From Punctularia strigosozonata HHB-11173 SS5 (Eukaryota > Basidiomycota > Agaricomycetes > Corticiales > Punctulariaceae), in contig NW_006767441.1 in the NCBI RefSeq assembly GCF_000264995.1, forward strand, positions 1,500,370-1,564,369: DNA of 64,000 bases, given 5' to 3'. Made by a program: the position numbers and the translations under genes. This document shows positions 12,258 through 24,165 of the stretch, piece by piece (within the stretch, counting starts at the first letter, position 1; each line of letters begins with the position of its first letter). The notes beneath the pieces are model-generated. The model ran no database searches and was not told the origin of the DNA. It saw only the letters and a program-made list of their open reading frames with translations.

Positions 12258-15200
12258 ATGGCGACGAGAGGACAACCGCTTTCTATCGAGAGCTTGCTAG
12301 AAAAGCAGAAGGCGGAGAAAGAAGCTGCGGCAAAGGTACGTTCCCTCCTTCCACGATTGCTCAAGCTCATGTCGCGTCTACGCAACATAGCCAAAATTCC
12401 TATCGAAAGAGGAACGTGCCAAACTCGCGATAGCCAAACGTGCCCAGGAGATTAAGGAAGAAAAGGAAAGGGAGGAGCAGGCGCGACGGCAGCGCGAAGC
12501 ACTCGAGCGTGAGGCGGAGGAGCTGCGCAGGCGGGAAAGAGACAGGGAGTATGGATCGAGGTATGGCAGCGGGAACGGTGGGCGATGTGCGTTCTGGATA
12601 TTTCTCTCCGGTGACGGCCATGATTCTCATCACTGCTTGTACTATACAGACGAGGACCGTGATCGCGACCGCGACCGCGACCGCCACGGCCGGGACAGAG
12701 ACGACAGGTATGGCCGGCGTGATGATCGACGAGATAGCAGACGCCCACCTCCACCTCCACCTGCAGCTCAGGATGAGCGCAAATATCAAGGTGTACCTAC
12801 GGGGCCTCGTGCCGACCGAAGCGGCAAGCCATCTGACTCCTCTGCACCGTCCTCTTCTACCCACTCCCCGGTCCCTGGTGGCTCGAATGGCAATGGCAAC
12901 GAAGAATATACGCCTTCCATGACGGAATCCGAAATTAGCGCTATACGGTCGCGTTACCTCGGCGTCGACAAGAAGAAGCGGAAGATTCGCAAGATGAACG
13001 ACCGCAAATTCGTTTTCGACTGGGATGAGGGCGACGACACCTTGTCGGCTTCTGGTCCGCAACCCCTAGAGCTGCAGAATCGTGCTGGGGTCATGTTTGG
13101 GAGGGGACACCTTGCCGGTATGGACGACGGCGGAGGGACGGGCGCCGGGGCGGGCACAAACGGCAAGGTGGATGCGAGTGCGGATGCGCTGGAGAGGAGG
13201 AGGGCGGCGAAAGGCGCGGCGGACGAGAGGCATTGGTCAGAGAAGAAGCTGGAGGAGATGAGAGAGCGTGATTGGCGTATCTTCCGGGAGGACTTCAGCA
13301 TCGCCGCGAGAGGTGGTCAAATCCCGCACCCGCTCCGGTCATGGGAGGAATCAGATATACCAGCTCAAATACTGGAAATCGTCGATTCGATCGGTTACAA
13401 GGAACCGTCACCTATCCAACGGCAGGCTATTCCTATTGGTCTGCAGAACCGCGATGTTATTGGCATTGCTGAGACTGGTGAGTGCAGCGTCACAATATCA
13501 TCTTATTGATAGCACTCATGGTTCATCAAAGGCTCCGGAAAGACCGCGGCGTTTGTTATCCCTATGCTCGCATTCATATCCAAGCTACCTGCATTCACCG
13601 AAGAAAACCGGCATCTGGGTCCTTATGCGTTGATTATGGCGCCGACGCGCGAGTTGGCGCAACAGATCGAGTCGGAGGCCCGCAAATTTGCCACACCACT
13701 CGGGTACAAATGTGTCTCGATTGTCGGAGGTGTAAGTGCATCGTGCGGAGATGCATCCGCTTGGATCACTAATCTCTCATTGTTCTGTTTTCCGTAGCGT
13801 GCAGTCGAAGAGCAACAGTTCAACCTCCGGGAAGGAGCAGAAATCATCATCGCCACGCCCGGTCGTCTGAAGGACGTTCTTGAACGCCATGTTCTCGTCC
13901 TTTCCCAATGCCGCTACGTCGTCATGGACGAAGCCGACCGCATGGTGAACCTGGGTTTCGAAGCCGACCTCTTATTCATCCTCGACAAACTGCCCTCCGA
14001 AGCCATGGCCGGCGAGGAGTCCACGACCGCGATGGAGGTCGATGAAGAGGGCGGGACCAACGTTGTTGTGACGAAGGGTAGGACTCGGGTAACGACGTTA
14101 TTCAGTGCCACGATGCCGCCGCCTGTCGAGCGAATCGCGAAGAAATACCTCAGGAAGCCCGCGGTGGTGACGATTGGTGAGGCCGGTAGAGCCGTGGATA
14201 CGGTTGAGCAGCGGGTCGAATTTGTCAGCGGAGACGAAAAGAAGAAGCAGAAGATGCTGGAGATTCTCAACAGCAACCAGTATGCGCCACCGATCATCGT
14301 ATTCGTCAACCAGAAGAAGACGGCGGACATGGTGGCGAAAGACCTCCAACGCGCTGGCGTAAGTCCTTTCTTACCGGCTATTGTTTTGTTTGCTTATTCG
14401 TCACCCTAGTGGAGCGCGGCAACCCTACATTCCGGCAAGAACCAAGAACAGCGAGAGGCGGCGCTGCAATCACTACGTGACGGTCACGCCGACATCCTAG
14501 TCGCCACGGACTTGGCTGGTCGTGGTATCGACGTGCCCGATGTCACGCTCGTCATCAACTACCAGATGGCCAACACTATCGAAGCATACGTTCATCGTAT
14601 TGGTGAGTTCCCTTTTTGCATCTTATTTTCCTCTCTTGCTCTCTGCCGTGTGCGTTTTGCGCCGGGACCTGACAGCCGGTTGTGCACGCCTTTCTTCCTT
14701 GTCGTTCCGTCGCTGCAGTTCAGCGTTCCCTTCATACGTTGTGTACCCCGAGACCTCCCGGTGTCCGGCGGGGTGTTCGCGACGCGCGTTACCCACGACC
14801 GTCGTGCAGCCTTGCTATTCGTACCCTAATCCCTTCTTCACCTTCTCGCCGCGCGGTTGCCGGAGCCATCGGTCCCCGGCTCAGCATTCGATTTTCGAAA
14901 CTCTCTTTCTCTTCTCCGTGCTCCTGTTAGCCGTGCCTTTGGCTTTCTTTCTTTTACATCCGGTCTCGGGGCTCCATGCCCTAGACGTCTATCCGTCAAG
15001 GTCTTCTACGCGTACAAGGATTTACTATTGATATGCACGACCAACTTACGCTCAAGTATCGTTGCGACGGACGCTCACTTTCATTTTCGACAGGTCGTAC
15101 TGGACGTGCGGGCAAGCAAGGCACGGCGATCACGTTCCTGACCAATGAGGATGCCGAGGTTATGTACGTCATTTCCCTTATCACCGCCTTTTCTTTCACT

Positions 15201-15464
15201 CGTTGGCCATGCTCCTGCATTACCTTCTCATGGGGCTCCCGCCCCCCTTGTTCGGGTGTATACCCGCTCAGCATGTTGTCGCATGTGTCCATTAAGGATA
15301 GGAGCATCGTATTGACGACTGTTTGGCGCAGGTACGATCTTAAGCAAGAGATCTCGAAGAGTCCTGTGAGTAAAATGCCTGTCGAGCTCGCGAGGCACGA
15401 GGCGGCGCAACACAAGGTAACGAGGGAGATGAAGAGGAAACGGGACGCGGAGGACGAGGATTGA
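12258..15464 (+). CDS. PRP28: DEAD-box pre-mRNA splicing helicase PRP28 (DDX23 family)
   Basis: PRP28 displaces U1 snRNA from the 5' splice site so that U6 can pair there. The N-terminus is a charged RS/RD-rich region ([20 protein letters not shown], then RD repeats near 12660-12710). The core has the F/Q motif ([32 protein letters not shown]), motif I AETGSGKT assembled across an intron, [40 protein letters not shown] and [11 protein letters not shown]. The N-terminal block [17 protein letters not shown] is typical of PRP28. The start [20 protein letters not shown] fits family N-termini better than the in-frame frame upstream. The intron at 14603-15093 is 491 bases, by far the longest here, and splits motif VI. 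The gene ends [10 protein letters not shown]. Confidence 0.95.
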
Positions 15465-17292
15465 GCCTAATGCCTTCGGATACTCGTGACGACGGCTGCG
15501 ATGTGAGTCGTAGGCTATAATCTTGCTTTCTGTGCAGAATGATATCATATGCTGCTCGCGGTTGAGCATCGCAGAATCACCGACGATTCGGTTTTCCAGG
15601 CGGAAACTCGACAGGGCATCGGCAGCCTGGACCGTCGGGTGCCATCTCGGTTACTCAAATGGTGGTTTAGCTTCAACCTTGAGCTCCACCATTCTGTGAA
15701 CCCCCCACAATTCCACAGGAATGCATGCTGTGCGTACTGAACGATTGCGGTTGATGAAACCTAGGCACCTGGCGGTGCTCCGGGGTCGCAACCGAAACGC
15801 GGGCCTAAACCATCTCTATATCCATATTGGCCCTATCTTGAGCGTCCGCTGCTCGGCAGGAGTCCGCTCCATATGGCCCTCAGGAAGGGAGCCGTGCCAA
15901 TGGATCCAGTATATAAGGCGCGCCGCGATGCCGTCGCGTGCCGCTCAGGCCGGATGCGCGCCGAGGATCCCGATTCGCATCCCGGTGCGGCAGCTTATAC
16001 ATCGTCAACAATGCTCCCGTATTGCGATTGGTGTAAGGTGTGGTGCAGCGTGTAAGGTGGATGATGAACTTTATGAAACTTTGGGTGAGACTGGGAAGGA
16101 GTCGAGGGCGGATTGGCGGCTTGGCATGTAACGCAAAGCTGTGGCCGAAAGCGGAGGGAACCTTGCGTGAAAGTGCGGGCTGGAAAGCCTTACAACGCCA
16201 CCCGGTGTCAGCGTGCTGAGCCAAACGTCCATATCTTCCGAGCCGTGCACGTTTGCTACGCTACGAGATGCTACTGGGCTACCTGATATAGAGGACGATG
16301 GTCATACTCGAAACCACGACGAAAGATGGACGAGAGTGATCGTGAATGGTAGGACATCGAGATATGAGCTCTTGGCGCCTTCGAAACCGCTTCGGTCGGT
16401 CTTTCCTGCGACGTGCGGTGCTTCTCGGTGTGGATCACACAAAGACCGGTAAACGACAGCCGTGGTTGACGGACGGTATGAATGCTCGGCGCTGAGCCCT
16501 TCAATCCACCGAGAAGTGTGTTGATTCACATCTTGAGCTGCTTGGCGTTGCACTAACAGGGAACTATGTATCGAGGGTCTTACGACTTGGAGTCGCATCT
16601 GGACCAATTTGATTGGTCGGGGACCATGAGAAGGAGGGCGCATCGTGTTACAACGGGTTCTGAATTCGGATCGGGCCTCGGCGGTGTACCATGGCATTTT
16701 CCCTGCGTGCAGACGAGTTGGTGACCGGTTCCGTGTCAAGTTGACCAGCCCCAAAACGTTCCTTTGCGTGGTCAGCGGGTCAAATGGACGATAAAATGAC
16801 GATGAGCGGGTGGCATATTTACGTGAAATACTTAATGGGCGAGGCCTGCAAGCAGAGTGTATATGGTCCCAGGAATAGTATTCATTGATGATTGCGCAGT
16901 CTGGGGTCAGGTGGCAGTCAGCGTCATTGTGGGGGAATGTCAGCGCCTCTGGGTCCCAGGATCAGCAGCATCGAGACACCCGAGGCGTTATTGCCGCCCA
17001 AAGTCCGGGATATTGTTGCAGAGAAATCGCGTCGAACAATAATACTATGTCGAAGTGCGACTGAAAGTGAACGGGCGTCGCAAAAGAGATTATTCGTCGG
17101 AGGAGGTAGACGGAGGAGGGTGATGTGATCGGGGGGATGACGATGGCGCCGGGTGGGTGCAAGCTGAGCGGCCAAGGTGCCGAAGATCTCCGGTCCGATG
17201 CGGCCAACGGGCGGGATCAGTGAGCGCGAGCCCCCGTCGCTGATGGATAACTCCCTCCTCCTCCAACGAGCCCCTCCTCACCGACCCCCACG
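15465..17292. other. Long gene-free region between PRP28 and the kinase gene
   Basis: About 1.8 kb without a gene I can support. Frames on both strands are short, overlap each other and lack family motifs or consistent splice chains. The last 100 bases before the kinase start are C-rich and probably promoter. No tRNA or repeat was recognised. Confidence 0.45.
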
Positions 17293-20200
17293 ATGCTCTC
17301 CGCGCGGCCCATGCAGCCCGTCGTCCCCGACGACGTCGACACCGACGTCGCCGATCGCCCGCCGCAGCCGTCGCCCTCGACCGACATGCTCGCCCCCCAT
17401 GGCCACAGTGCCTCACAGGTACGCTTCCCCTCGCCGCACCGCCCGGCTCCAGCCCAACTCATTCGTCGATCTACATCTACATCTTCCGCGTTCCCAATTA
17501 CATCTACGTCCCCGTCCACATCCAGAACGGCGCCGCAAACAGCACCCCGCCCCGGAACCGCCGCACGTCTTTCTTCCGCGGCACGCCCAAGCCCTCCGCG
17601 CCGGCCACCCCGCTGCAGCCCGGCACGCCCACCAGCGAGCACCCGCCGGCCTCCAGCAGCTCGCGCTTCTCCTTCGTGAGCCGCAAGCCGAGCTTCCAGA
17701 TCCGCTCGTCCTCGCCGACGCCTGACGATCCCAACAACAATACCGCCACGGCCGTAAATGGCAACGGCAACAACCCCGCCAGCCCGCCAGGCAAGGGCAA
17801 GCACGCCCCCGGGCACGGTCCGCTGCACGACCTCAAGCGGTTCCTGAACCACCACCTTCCCCATCACAATAATCACCACCACCTGGAAGGCGCATCGGGC
17901 GCCTCCTCGTCTATGCCGTCCGGAGGCTCCACCCGCCCTCTCAACACCGCCGCGCACTCCCCGCCCGAAGAGCCGTACGAGCTCCCCGCGAACCAGCGCC
18001 GGGGCGAGGACTTCGACAAGCACACCGACCTGCCGCACCCGAACGGGTCCGTCAAGGGCCGCTTCTTCCGGCGCAAGGACAAGGAAGCGGAGAGCACCAA
18101 ATCGGGGCAGGCGTCCCCGACGAAGGCGCATCCGCGCTCGGCGCAGGGCACGCCCTCCCCGCCGCGCCCGGGTACGCCCGATCCGTCGACGGCGAGCGGG
18201 ACGCAGACGCAGGGCACCGTCAGGCGCGTCGACTCGCACTCCACGAGCGTCACGCAGTACACGTATACCTCGACCGCGACGGACGCGAGCGAGTCGTCTA
18301 CCGCCGCGCACACGATGGAGGAGAGCACGACGGGCCCGTCCGAAGCGCATTCGCTGACGCCGTCCCAACGTCCGTTGCCCAAGTCGCGCAAAAACTCGGG
18401 CCACAAGGAAAAGGACAAGGACGGGTCGCACGCGCCCATCGTGTCCCTGCACGATGCCACGCACGCTCATATTGGCAAGAAGTATGGCAAGTGGGGGCGC
18501 GTCCTCGGCAGCGGCGCGGGCGGCACCGTCAGGTTGATCAAGAGCTCGACGAAGATGGGCGGCGCGACCTATGCTGTGAAGGAGTTTAGACCGAAGAGGC
18601 CTGGGGAGAGCGAGAAAGAGTACCAGAAGAAGTTGACGGCCGAGTTCTGCGTGGGGAGCGTGCTCAAGCATCGCAATGTGATAAGAACGGTGGATATCGT
18701 GCAGGATCACGGGCATTACTACGAGGTGAGGGTTTATTTTATCGCTGATCATCTGCGCGCCATGCATTGAGATCGAATGACGCTGACGATGGATATTTTC
18801 GTGCCGCAGGTCATGGAGTACGCGCCTTACGACCTATTCTCGGTCGTGATGTCGGGCAAAATGTGCCGGCCCGAGATCTACTGCGTCTTCCGCCAGATCT
18901 GCGACGGCGTGCACTACCTGCACTCGATCGGGCTCGCGCACCGCGACCTCAAGCTGGACAACTGCGTGATGACGACGGACAACGTCGTGAAGCTCATCGA
19001 CTTTGGCACCGCGACGCTGTTCCACTATCCCGGCTCGTCGGACCCGGATAGCGTGACGCTCGCGACGGGCGTGGTCGGCAGCGACCCGTACCTCGCCCCG
19101 GAGGTGTTGGAGGATAAGCCGTACGACCCGAGGAAGACGGACGTGTGGAGCGTGGCTATCATTTTTATGTGTATGGTGCTGAGGCGGTTCCCGTGGACGA
19201 TCCCGGATCGGAAGACGGACGCGAGTTTCAGGGCGTTTGTCAGCGCGCACCCGGATCTGGCCAAGCCGAAGAAGGAGCGGAGGAAGAAGAAGAGCATAGA
19301 AGCGGGCGAAAGCAAGCCAGAAGAGAAGACGGCGCAACAGGCGGAGGCGCAAAAGAAAGTGGAGGGAGTGAAGGTCACGGACTTCGTGGACCAGCCGGAG
19401 CCGGTCAACGGCGACGCGAAGGAGTCGAGAGCGGGGCAGCGCCAGAGTTCCTCTTCTTCTGGAAGCAGTAGTGGCTCGAGTTCCAGCGAGGGACACGGGC
19501 AACAACAAAAAGAGCCTCAAGAGCCTCAGCAACCGCCGCAACCACATTCGCACACAAACGGCAAGGGTCCCTCGCAGAGCTACGACGAAGTCCGGCGGCG
19601 TGAACGTATCCGGCGCTCGCTGCAGCATGCTGCGGCGACGGGCAAGTCGACCGCGACACTCCCGGCGCTGCTGTCGCTCGACGAGATAGGCGGCGCGGGT
19701 GGCGCGCTGATGCTGCATACGAGCGACTCTCCGTCGTCGCTCAATGTCGGCGAGGACAGGACGATGGACCCCAGTGTACTCCGATTCGGGCGACCCGCCG
19801 CCAGCACGGAGTCGTTGCCCGCGTCGCCGCTGCTCAGCCCAGCTGCGGGCTACTCGATGATGCCCATGACCGACGAGCCCGCGCAGATATCGAGGACGCA
19901 GGGCGAGGAGGGCGAGGGGTGGTACGGAGAGGACGTGCAGACGCCGAAGATGAAGCCCGTCATGCCCCCTCGCGTCCGCGCGAGCACTTTCCACGGCCCG
20001 CTGAGCCCCGTCGCGGACAAGGAGAAAGAGCAGGACGAAGCGGTCTCGCCCAACGGCAAGCGCTCGCGATCGCCGGTCGTGCGCAGGGAACAGCCGAAGC
20101 CGAAGGAGAACGCGAGGGAGAAGAAGGCCTCCGATGCGGGCTCGACGTCTACGGGCGCGACGATGCACGCGTCGAAGACGCCGACGGCGCCGCGCCGGAA

Positions 20201-20582
20201 GCGCGTGGACTCGAGCGCGTCCGTCGCCACCTTCCACGGGGGAGGATCGGAGTCGGTGTTCCGCCTGCTGCCGCGTGAGTCGCGGCCCGCGATCCGGCGG
20301 ATGATGCACATCGACCCGTCCGCGCGGTGCACGCTCGACGATCTGCTGGGCTCGTTGAGCGGCGTCGCGTGCAACGTGTGCGGTGCTACGGGCGGGGAGG
20401 AGGGCTGTCGCTGCCCGAAGTCGAGGGAGGAAGACGAGGAGGAGGACGAGGAGGAGGAAGAGGAGGGCCTGGACGAGTGGTTGACGGGCATCGTGCCGTG
20501 TTCGGAGCCCGGGGTGCAGCCGAACCACGTCCACATCAAGGTTGCGGTGGAGGAAAAGGCGCATAAAAGGAGGTTCTTCTAG
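17293..20582 (+). CDS. Ser/Thr protein kinase of the HAL4/HAL5 (NPR-like) fungal group
   Basis: Three exons (17293-17418, 17526-18725, 18810-20582) give 1032 residues. A 390-residue Ser/Thr/Pro- and His-rich N-terminus leads into the kinase domain. Visible are the glycine loop [10 protein letters not shown], the ATP-site Lys in [23 protein letters not shown] and YLAPEVL, so it should be active. After [15 protein letters not shown] the C-lobe is split by roughly 300 low-complexity residues before [20 protein letters not shown] and LDDLL complete the fold. The tail has Cys pairs ([15 protein letters not shown]), an acidic run and a basic end (EKAHKRRFF). HAL4/HAL5 kinases of yeast stabilise nutrient and potassium transporters at the plasma membrane; that role is inferred from the family. 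Confidence 0.88.
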
Positions 20583-21631
20583 CGGGCGCCGCGCGATAGC
20601 GAGGGATCACGCTGGGGAGTCGACCACGAACCGATCGCAGAGACGACGAATATGACACGCATAAACACAAGTATAAACCGAAATGTACTCGCGCGCACGC
20701 AGACGCAAACGGGGCGCTGTACATTATATCACTCATCCATTGTTTCACGAACCCTTATCCTCTCTTCTTCAAATGTCACTACATATGACGAGCTCTACAG
20801 AAGACGAACTGCTATGCCCTCCTCATTATTGATGCGCGGACCCGCAGCTACGGATTTTATTCGCTCCGATACATATATTGTGCTATGTCATGTTCTTTTA
20901 CATATATACATCTAGACACCCAATATGCACTGTAGTCCGGTTTCTTTTTCCACGAAGAGCGACTGATAAGGGGTGCTAGAGATGGGCCGAGATTTCGAGC
21001 CGCGACGATCGCCAGCTCGCGAAGCCTAACCGAGATCGTGGTTGGACCATTCTGAATCGACCGTGACAGCGAGCTCGATTGTCCGCCCTGCTCTTGCAAG
21101 CCGACGGGACAGGTTTCATACTACCCTTGGATAAAGACCCGGATGGGTCTGCGCAACACAGCAGCTGAATCCGCGCCATGTGGATGGATCTCCGCTGCAG
21201 CGTTGCGGTTAGGGCTGCTTATTCCCTTGTTTCCTCATAATTTACATTCTCGAGGGATCGAGAGCGAAGGGATGTAACTGACAATTACCTGAGCTTGCTC
21301 TGGTATCTCAAAAGTGAATATTATGTAGGGATGTACCTGACAATCAGTAGCAGTGCATGTGTCATACGCAAGTCCGGTTGTGTGGACATGCATTCGCGAA
21401 GTTGACGAATCCGTGGAGTGTCATCAAATGCAAGGCTTTCAGCATCGTTTAATTATATTTTCTCGACCACCGGGAGGACGCTGGGTTTTGAGGTAAAACA
21501 GAAGCGGAACCGAGCGTTCGTGTTACCGTTCTTTCCCTAGTATCTACACACAATAACTTTACAACAGGCAGACGCGCGCGCACCAATACGGACACACGAC
21601 AGACACTGGTCTAACACATATTGAAGGTGCT
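20583..21631. other. Convergent gap between the HAL-type kinase and the pseudokinase
   Basis: About 1 kb, AT-richer than the flanking genes, with no supported gene. It holds the 3' flanks of two genes that point at each other. Confidence 0.5.
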
Positions 21632-23759
21632 TTAGGCAAGCACTGACCGTTTGTGTACCCGTGTCTTCCTTGGAGCCAGGTTTGTGCTCAAATGGTTCAG
21701 CTCAGCCACAATATTCTTGAAACTCGGGCGTTCAGTAGGATCGATTTCCCAACACCGATGCAACAGCTTCCACGTGTCGTCTGCTATGTGCGGCAACCGC
21801 ATCGGTCGTATGCCGTCGTCGATCAGATCACGCAACTCGTCCATAGTAAGCTTGGGGACGGAGCGCCTCCACATAATCAGCGCCTATTCAAGGACGACGT
21901 TATTACGCACACTCGAACTCTCTCGGTCGCAAACCTTGCCTCGAAGCATGCACAACCAAAGAGCCATGCGTCGGTCGCGGGGCTCCAAGGCTCTAAGGGA
22001 GATGCGATGCAATCCATATTCGAGAGCGAACCGTCCTGCATATATGTCGATGACCATGCACTATCCAGTTTTATATGTCCTTGGGCGTCCAATAGGATTC
22101 CGCACTGGTGATGATTACGTTCAGCTGATCATCCCAACATGAACCACAAAGCAGCTCACACAACGGAAGTTCTTGTGAATAACACCCTGCGAATGCAAGG
22201 ATTGAATGGATTGGGCGACTTCGTGCAACTTCGTAGCACGTGTCAGAGATGACGATGTGCGCGGAGGCGAGTACGCACTTGCTGATATACCGATGCTGTC
22301 TGATGTCGTGTTATCCATGCCAGCATGTTTCCGTTCTGCGTTCGAGGAGCTGCTGTCATAAATAGCTTCTGTGGGCCATCGGCGTCGACGTAATTGACAT
22401 CGATGCTCTCAGCATGAGAATGGACGGACCCGCGCCATGTAAGAATGGCACAATAGAAGGTCTAGGAGTCAAGGAATGAGATCTAGTCCGCAGGTCTATC
22501 AAGAGTGTCATCACCTCCGCACGGCGAACAGTCGATGGCTCGTTATCCCAAATAACTTCAGGAGCATTGCAATAGTAGGTCGATTCGACCCCGTCGAAGG
22601 CGCGCTCGGGGAGCGCCACTGATGATCGACTAGCTTGATACCAAATCTCGATCAAGGCACCCAGGACGACATGACTGGGCATTGTGACGTCCGCAGGGAA
22701 AAGTAGGAACAGCACCATCTAGTGTGGCAGTTTTGAGAAAGGACGAAGGGAGCCTGCAAATAGAGACATACATTATATAATGACCATATATTAGCCTCCA
22801 CTTCAGCTGCGCGAATGTACAGAATCGGTGAAAGGGGGAAGATAGCGAATCGGCTATCCAACGGAAGCGAAGCTAGGAAATCTGCGGTGTCGCGAGAAAA
22901 CGCTACAGACAGCCACGTCAGCAGGGGAAGGGGGCGAACACAATATTCGGGGCATACAAAACGCCATAGGCTCTTGCAGTTGAATCCGGAGTTCGTTGAG
23001 AGCCTCCACAAGCGATGGACTGTCTGCGGCGAGTAAATCCAAGGAACCAAACCTTGCTTCCAAACTGACGTCGAGTTTGTGGAAGGAGACAAGACGAAGA
23101 CGGCATGGCTCTCCTAATAGCTTGATGAACGCGACAAGGTAGCATGTGGCAACAGCTGCATTCCACGGGTGATCATCTCTGACGAGCATGAACGGGTAAC
23201 AATTCGTGAGTACATTGATGGCATGATGAATGCCTAGGCTCAGCACTTACCGTACGGTTTCAGAGAGTTTCTTGCACAATTCCCAAAACAGTTGTCTGAG
23301 GTTAACAGTGTCCAAACTGTTATAGTAGAGGCCATCGCCTGCGGACGAGCCAAATAGGGCAAACAGCAGGTGAGGGAGGCAATGAGGACAAGACATCTTT
23401 TGCATATAGTCCAGGATTTTCGAACATTGTGGTCGCCGCCAGTCTCGAAGGTATTTCAGAAACGAGTCTGCGTTGGCTTTGCAATCCATATTCTCCGAGG
23501 TGAGCTTAGCGCGCGTCGAATAGGAGATGAGAATACCAGCGTAGGAATTGATGAAGCGGACGAGCAATTTGCGAAGGAAGTTTGCTACAGCAGCAGTTGG
23601 ACCCTGTCCGAGACGCTCCCCCGTCCCAGCCAACACCTTCATGATGGCTTCCCCTCCTCTGCTAATCGCGCTGCCGAGCACACGCCCTGCGCCCGTGAGG
23701 TTGGTTCTCGTGCTGTCGGTCGTAGAGATGATTTCGAGCTCAAATTTCGAACCTTGCAT
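21632..23759 (-). CDS. Pseudokinase with novel N-terminal module
   Basis: Eight exons (23251-23759, 22958-23178, 22772-22902, 22515-22718, 22279-22461, 22160-22228, 21940-22104, 21632-21883) join in frame to 577 residues. Residues 1-240 form a module also found in the gene at 50049-51975: TDSTRTNLTGAGRVLGSAIS, SRGGEA, then MSCPHCLPHLLFAL and KLLGEPCRLRLVSF. The rest is a kinase fold: hinge region KLFMTAAPRTQNGNMLAWIT, helix LHEVAQSIQSLHSQGVIH, and C-lobe helices ending CWEIDPTERPSFKNI, which resembles tyrosine-kinase-like enzymes. All catalytic motifs are replaced: HRDLKPEN reads HKNFRCCG and DFG reads SAW (KLDSAW). It should not phosphorylate. Intron 7 has a GC donor (gcaagg). The start is uncertain, because a stretch like the paralogue's leader lies just upstream in another frame. 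Role unknown; signalling or cell-death scaffolding is possible. Confidence 0.8.
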
Positions 23760-24165
23760 CGTCCAACCACGCCGGTGCTCCTGTCAGTCTGATCCGGTGT
23801 TCCTTCGCCTCATTCTCCGACGTAGACGAAATACTCGCATTCATGGAGGTGGCCCAATCTCAAAGGAGCCAAGCGGTGATAGACAGAGGGAAAACCAGTG
23901 CTGCAATTTTGAGGTTCATGATGGGGTATGGAGAGGCTATGTATCTGTGCGACTGTAGTGCTCGACCGTGAGTTTCAATCCCGTCGCCGCGCTGAGCGGA
24001 GGAGGAGAACAAGCTATTGAGCGCGTGACCGTGACATATGCGCGGAAGCAGTGGCAGTCACTGACGCGTTATCCTGCGCGCGAGGCGTTACGCATAACGC
24101 GTTCCTGTATCTGTGTTTGCTGCCACCGACGCGTTCGTAGGACCGCATAACCGCGCTTGAACGCC
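23760..24165. promoter_or_regulatory. Divergent region between the pseudokinase and PRI2
   Basis: About 400 bases hold both promoters. On the minus strand at about 23765-23844 an ATG-led stretch with EHRIRLTGAPAWL resembles DHRIRAILTGIPSHL at the start of the 51975 gene, so part of this region may be old or current coding sequence of the pseudokinase gene. Confidence 0.45.

Noticed and set aside
15465-17292. Possible genes in the PRP28-kinase gap
   Set aside because: Frames are short and conflicting; no family motif or in-phase exon chain was found.
18834-20564. 576-codon minus-strand frame
   Set aside because: Arg/Leu-rich shadow of the HAL-type kinase exon in GC-rich DNA.
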